A stretch of 64,000 bases of DNA from Salinimicrobium sp035607535 (GTDB lineage: Bacteria > Bacteroidota > Bacteroidia > Flavobacteriales > Flavobacteriaceae): the NCBI RefSeq assembly GCF_035607535.1, contig NZ_JAYDZX010000002.1, positions 310,001 to 374,000 on the forward strand, in the 5' to 3' direction. A model generated the notes under the pieces. That model saw nothing but the letters and a program-made list of their open reading frames with translations, searched no databases and was not told where the DNA came from. The translations under genes were made by a program, and so were the position numbers. Shown here piece by piece: positions 62,211 through 64,000 of this stretch (position 1 is its first letter; the number at the start of each line of letters is the position of its first letter).

Positions 62211-63047
62211 TTATTTTTCAAGTTTGAAGGTTATAACAGGACTGTTGGCATGATTCACCAGGTCTTCACTTATGCTTCCATTGAAAAAGTGCGACAAACC
62301 TTTGCGGCCGTGAGTGGCTATTCCCATGACATCGGCGTTAATTTTTCTTGAAAAATTAAGGATGCCCTGTTCAACTGAATCATCGTTGAAAACATGGAAC
62401 TCGTAATTGTCAAAGGCTACACCTTCCATATAGTTTTTCAGCTTTTTGTCACAATCGTCTGTAGTAACAAATTCGTTAGCTGTATTGATATAGACCAGGT
62501 GCAGGCGGGCCTCAAAAGTTTTTGCCAGGGAAATTACTTTTTGAAGGGTCTTTCTTCCTGTGGTTTCCAGGTTGGTTGCAAAAATGAAATTATTGACCTC
62601 AAAAGAAGGATGCTCGTTCTTCACTACAAGCACGGGGATGTCTGATGTTCTTACAACCTTTTCGGTATTGGAGCCTATGAACATTTCCCTTAGGCCGGTC
62701 GCTCCTTGTGAGCCCATTACAATAAAGTCACAGCCGTGTTTCTTACTGGTATCTATTATTCCCTCAAAGGCCTTATTGATCTCTACAGTGTCATGCACTT
62801 TTAATCCTTTTAAATAGGGACGGGAAAGCAGGTCGTCAAACTTCTTTTTGGCCAGTTTCATGAAGAAGAGGGCTTCGGGCAAATCATTGGAGCGGGTTTC
62901 TCCTACCGGGTTCACCATATCTGCCGGTAATTCTATGAGGTGTAAGAGGTAAATTTCGGCATTGAATTTTTCAGCAAGTTGAGCGGCTACTTTGAGGGCA
63001 TTTTCTGCCTGCTCCGAGAAGTCGGTCGGCACAAGGATTTTTTTCAT
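62211..63047 (-). CDS. Universal stress protein, tandem UspA domains (second)
   Basis: The 278-residue protein has two UspA-like domains. The first shows MKKILVPTDFSEQAENALKVA, CDFIVMGSQGATGLREMFIGSNTEKVV with an intact GxxGxG(S) nucleotide loop, and IPVLVVKN. The second keeps ADVMGIATHGRKGLSHFFNGSISEDLVNHA, so unlike the protein at 58422 both halves look nucleotide-competent. It is transcribed away from rimP. Confidence 0.92.
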   Translation of the reverse strand: MKKILVPTDFSEQAENALKVAAQLAEKFNAEIYLLHLIELPADMVNPVGETRSNDLPEALFFMKLAKKKFDDLLSRPYLKGLKVHDTVEINKAFEGIIDTSKKHGCDFIVMGSQGATGLREMFIGSNTEKVVRTSDIPVLVVKNEHPSFEVNNFIFATNLETTGRKTLQKVISLAKTFEARLHLVYINTANEFVTTDDCDKKLKNYMEGVAFDNYEFHVFNDDSVEQGILNFSRKINADVMGIATHGRKGLSHFFNGSISEDLVNHANSPVITFKLEK

Positions 63048-63112
63048 AGGTAATTGTAAATAGGTAAGGTTGATTTAGTTATAAAACTACAAATATTTTT
63101 TCATTCTAATTC

Positions 63113-63146
63113 TTGTTTTCGTTCTACAAAAAGTTTACTATATTTG
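63113..63146 (+). promoter_or_regulatory. rimP-nusA operon promoter
   Basis: TATATTTG at 63139-63146 matches TAnnTTTG, with a TTG at 63113-63115 as the -33 element (23-nt spacer). Transcription would begin near 63152, about 63 nt before rimP. Confidence 0.7.
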
Positions 63147-63172
63147 CACCGTTGAAGCGAAAAAAGAACAAC

Positions 63173-63198
63173 GAGGGGACAGAAAGTCCCCTCTTTTT
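63173..63198 (+). terminator. Terminator-like hairpin in the rimP leader (candidate attenuator)
   Basis: The perfect 8-bp stem gaggggac (63173-63180) and gtcccctc (63186-63193), with loop agaaa, is followed by ttttt. It lies between the promoter and the rimP ATG at 63215, with no gene before it on this strand, so it is better read as an attenuator than as the end of another transcript. Confidence 0.7.
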
Positions 63199-63214
63199 AT
63201 AGCCGCACCCGGGA

Positions 63215-63679
63215 ATGTTACGAGAGAAAGTAGAAAAATTACTGCAGGAAGCTTTCGAAGAAAATAATTCATTATTTTTAATTGAGCTCAACGTCAACGA
63301 CGCGAACCATATTACCGTGATCATAGATGGTGATAAGGGAGTGTCTGTAAACGACTGTATTGCGGTAAGCCGCAAGATCGAACATAACCTGGACCGCGAA
63401 GAGGAGGATTTTTCTCTGGACGTATCTTCGGCAGGAGTGTCAAGTCCGCTGGAAATGCCGCGGCAGTACCAAAAAAATATTGGAAGGACTCTTGCAGTGA
63501 CCACTGTGAATGGAGAGAAATTTGAAGGAGAACTGGCCGCCTTTGAGGAGGGAAAGCTCACTCTTAAGTGGAAAGCCAGAGAGCCTAAGCCGGTAGGGAA
63601 AGGTAAAGTGACCGTAAATAAAGAAGCTGTCTTGCCTTTAGAGGATGTAAAAGAGGCAAAAGTGAAAATAACATTTTAA
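63215..63679 (+). CDS. rimP: Ribosome maturation factor RimP
   Basis: RimP assists 30S subunit maturation. The 154-residue length is normal. Motifs include the N-terminal alpha/beta domain (LREKVEKLLQEAFEENN), the VIIDGDKGVSVNDCIAVSRKIEHNL segment and LDVSSAGVSSPLEMPRQYQKNIGRTL. The nusA gene follows after 12 bp, the order found across bacteria. Confidence 0.96.
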   Translation: MLREKVEKLLQEAFEENNSLFLIELNVNDANHITVIIDGDKGVSVNDCIAVSRKIEHNLDREEEDFSLDVSSAGVSSPLEMPRQYQKNIGRTLAVTTVNGEKFEGELAAFEEGKLTLKWKAREPKPVGKGKVTVNKEAVLPLEDVKEAKVKITF

Positions 63680-63691
63680 CAGACAAAGGAT

Positions 63692-64000
63692 ATGGAAAAT
63701 ATCGCGTTGATAGAATCGTTTTCGGAATTTAAGGATGACAAGTCGATTGACAAGCCAACCTTAATGGCTATCCTGGAAGACGTTCTGCGAAGTGCTCTTA
63801 AAAAGAAGTATGGGGAAGATGATAACTTTGATATTATCGTAAACCCCGATAAAGGTGACCTTGAGATTTGGAGAAACCGTGTAGTTGTGGCCGATGGGGA
63901 AGTGGAAGATCCTAACCAGGAGATCTCTTTGACCGAGGCGCGTAAGATCGAACCCGATTTTGAAGTGGGGGAAGATGTTTCTGAAGAAGTGAAATTGATC
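63692..64000 (+). CDS. nusA: Transcription elongation/termination factor NusA (partial, N-terminal 103 codons)
   Basis: The frame begins MENIALIESFSEF and shows the NusA N-terminal RNA-polymerase-binding domain (LEDVLRSALKKKYGEDDNFD, NPDKGDLEIWRNRVVV, ISLTEARKIEPDFEVGE). It is cut by the window edge, so S1 and KH domains are not seen. Coupling to rimP and the upstream hairpin suggests autoregulation of the operon by NusA. Confidence 0.95.
   Translation, partial: MENIALIESFSEFKDDKSIDKPTLMAILEDVLRSALKKKYGEDDNFDIIVNPDKGDLEIWRNRVVVADGEVEDPNQEISLTEARKIEPDFEVGEDVSEEVKLI

Overview
The window looks like chromosomal DNA of a Flavobacteriaceae-type Bacteroidota, probably from the marine or soil Gramella/Zunongwangia/Salegentibacter side of the family; the genus is a guess. 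Support comes from a SusC/SusD pair, a type IX secretion C-terminal domain, Bacteroidota-style promoters (TTTG, about 19 nt, TAnnTTTG), many SusD-like lipoboxes, few Shine-Dalgarno sequences, and a quinol-type NO reductase with Ric. No tRNA, rRNA, CRISPR array, transposase or phage gene was recognised.

Region 1 (1-695) is the start of a DUF4369 lipoprotein that runs off the left edge. Region 2 (696-1537) is non-coding and holds repeat modules, a promoter and two operators.

Region 3 (1105-47804) is one large pectin (homogalacturonan) utilisation locus. Capture: SusC, SusD, an FN3/beta-helix lipoprotein and a 1660-residue T9SS protein with five copies of a WDFGA domain. Depolymerisation: a PL9-type lyase, a PL1-CE8 fusion, an alpha/beta hydrolase-CE8 fusion, a CE12-PL10 fusion, three GH28 enzymes, GH105, GH43, CE12 and a DUF4861 protein. 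Import: a TRAP transporter (DctP, DctQ, DctM). Catabolism of unsaturated units: KdgF-like cupin, KduI, KduD. Catabolism of saturated uronates: UxaC, UxaB, UxaA, UxuA, an SDR mannonate oxidoreductase and the tagaturonate epimerase UxaE. Both routes meet at 2-keto-3-deoxygluconate, which KdgK and KdgA split to pyruvate and glyceraldehyde 3-phosphate. A LacI-type regulator is encoded on the minus strand in the middle. Three copies of a TGTAATCGATTACA-like palindrome each abut a promoter -7 element, and a fourth lies further upstream of susC, so one regulon is likely.

Region 4 (47882-53042) is a Y-family DNA polymerase and a short DnaE-type polymerase, a probable mutagenic repair pair. They are separated by an 866-bp repeat-rich spacer. 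A perfect palindrome overlaps the dinB promoter. A second repeat island follows at 53043-53567.

Region 5 (53568-63047, minus strand) is a nitric oxide and low-oxygen module: Ric, quinol NO reductase, a multi-pass membrane protein, two small membrane proteins, two universal stress proteins, and a PAS histidine kinase overlapping a receiver-cNMP-HTH regulator. A perfect 18-bp palindrome precedes ric.

Region 6 (63139-64000) is the start of the rimP-nusA operon, with a perfect terminator-like hairpin in its leader. nusA runs off the right edge.
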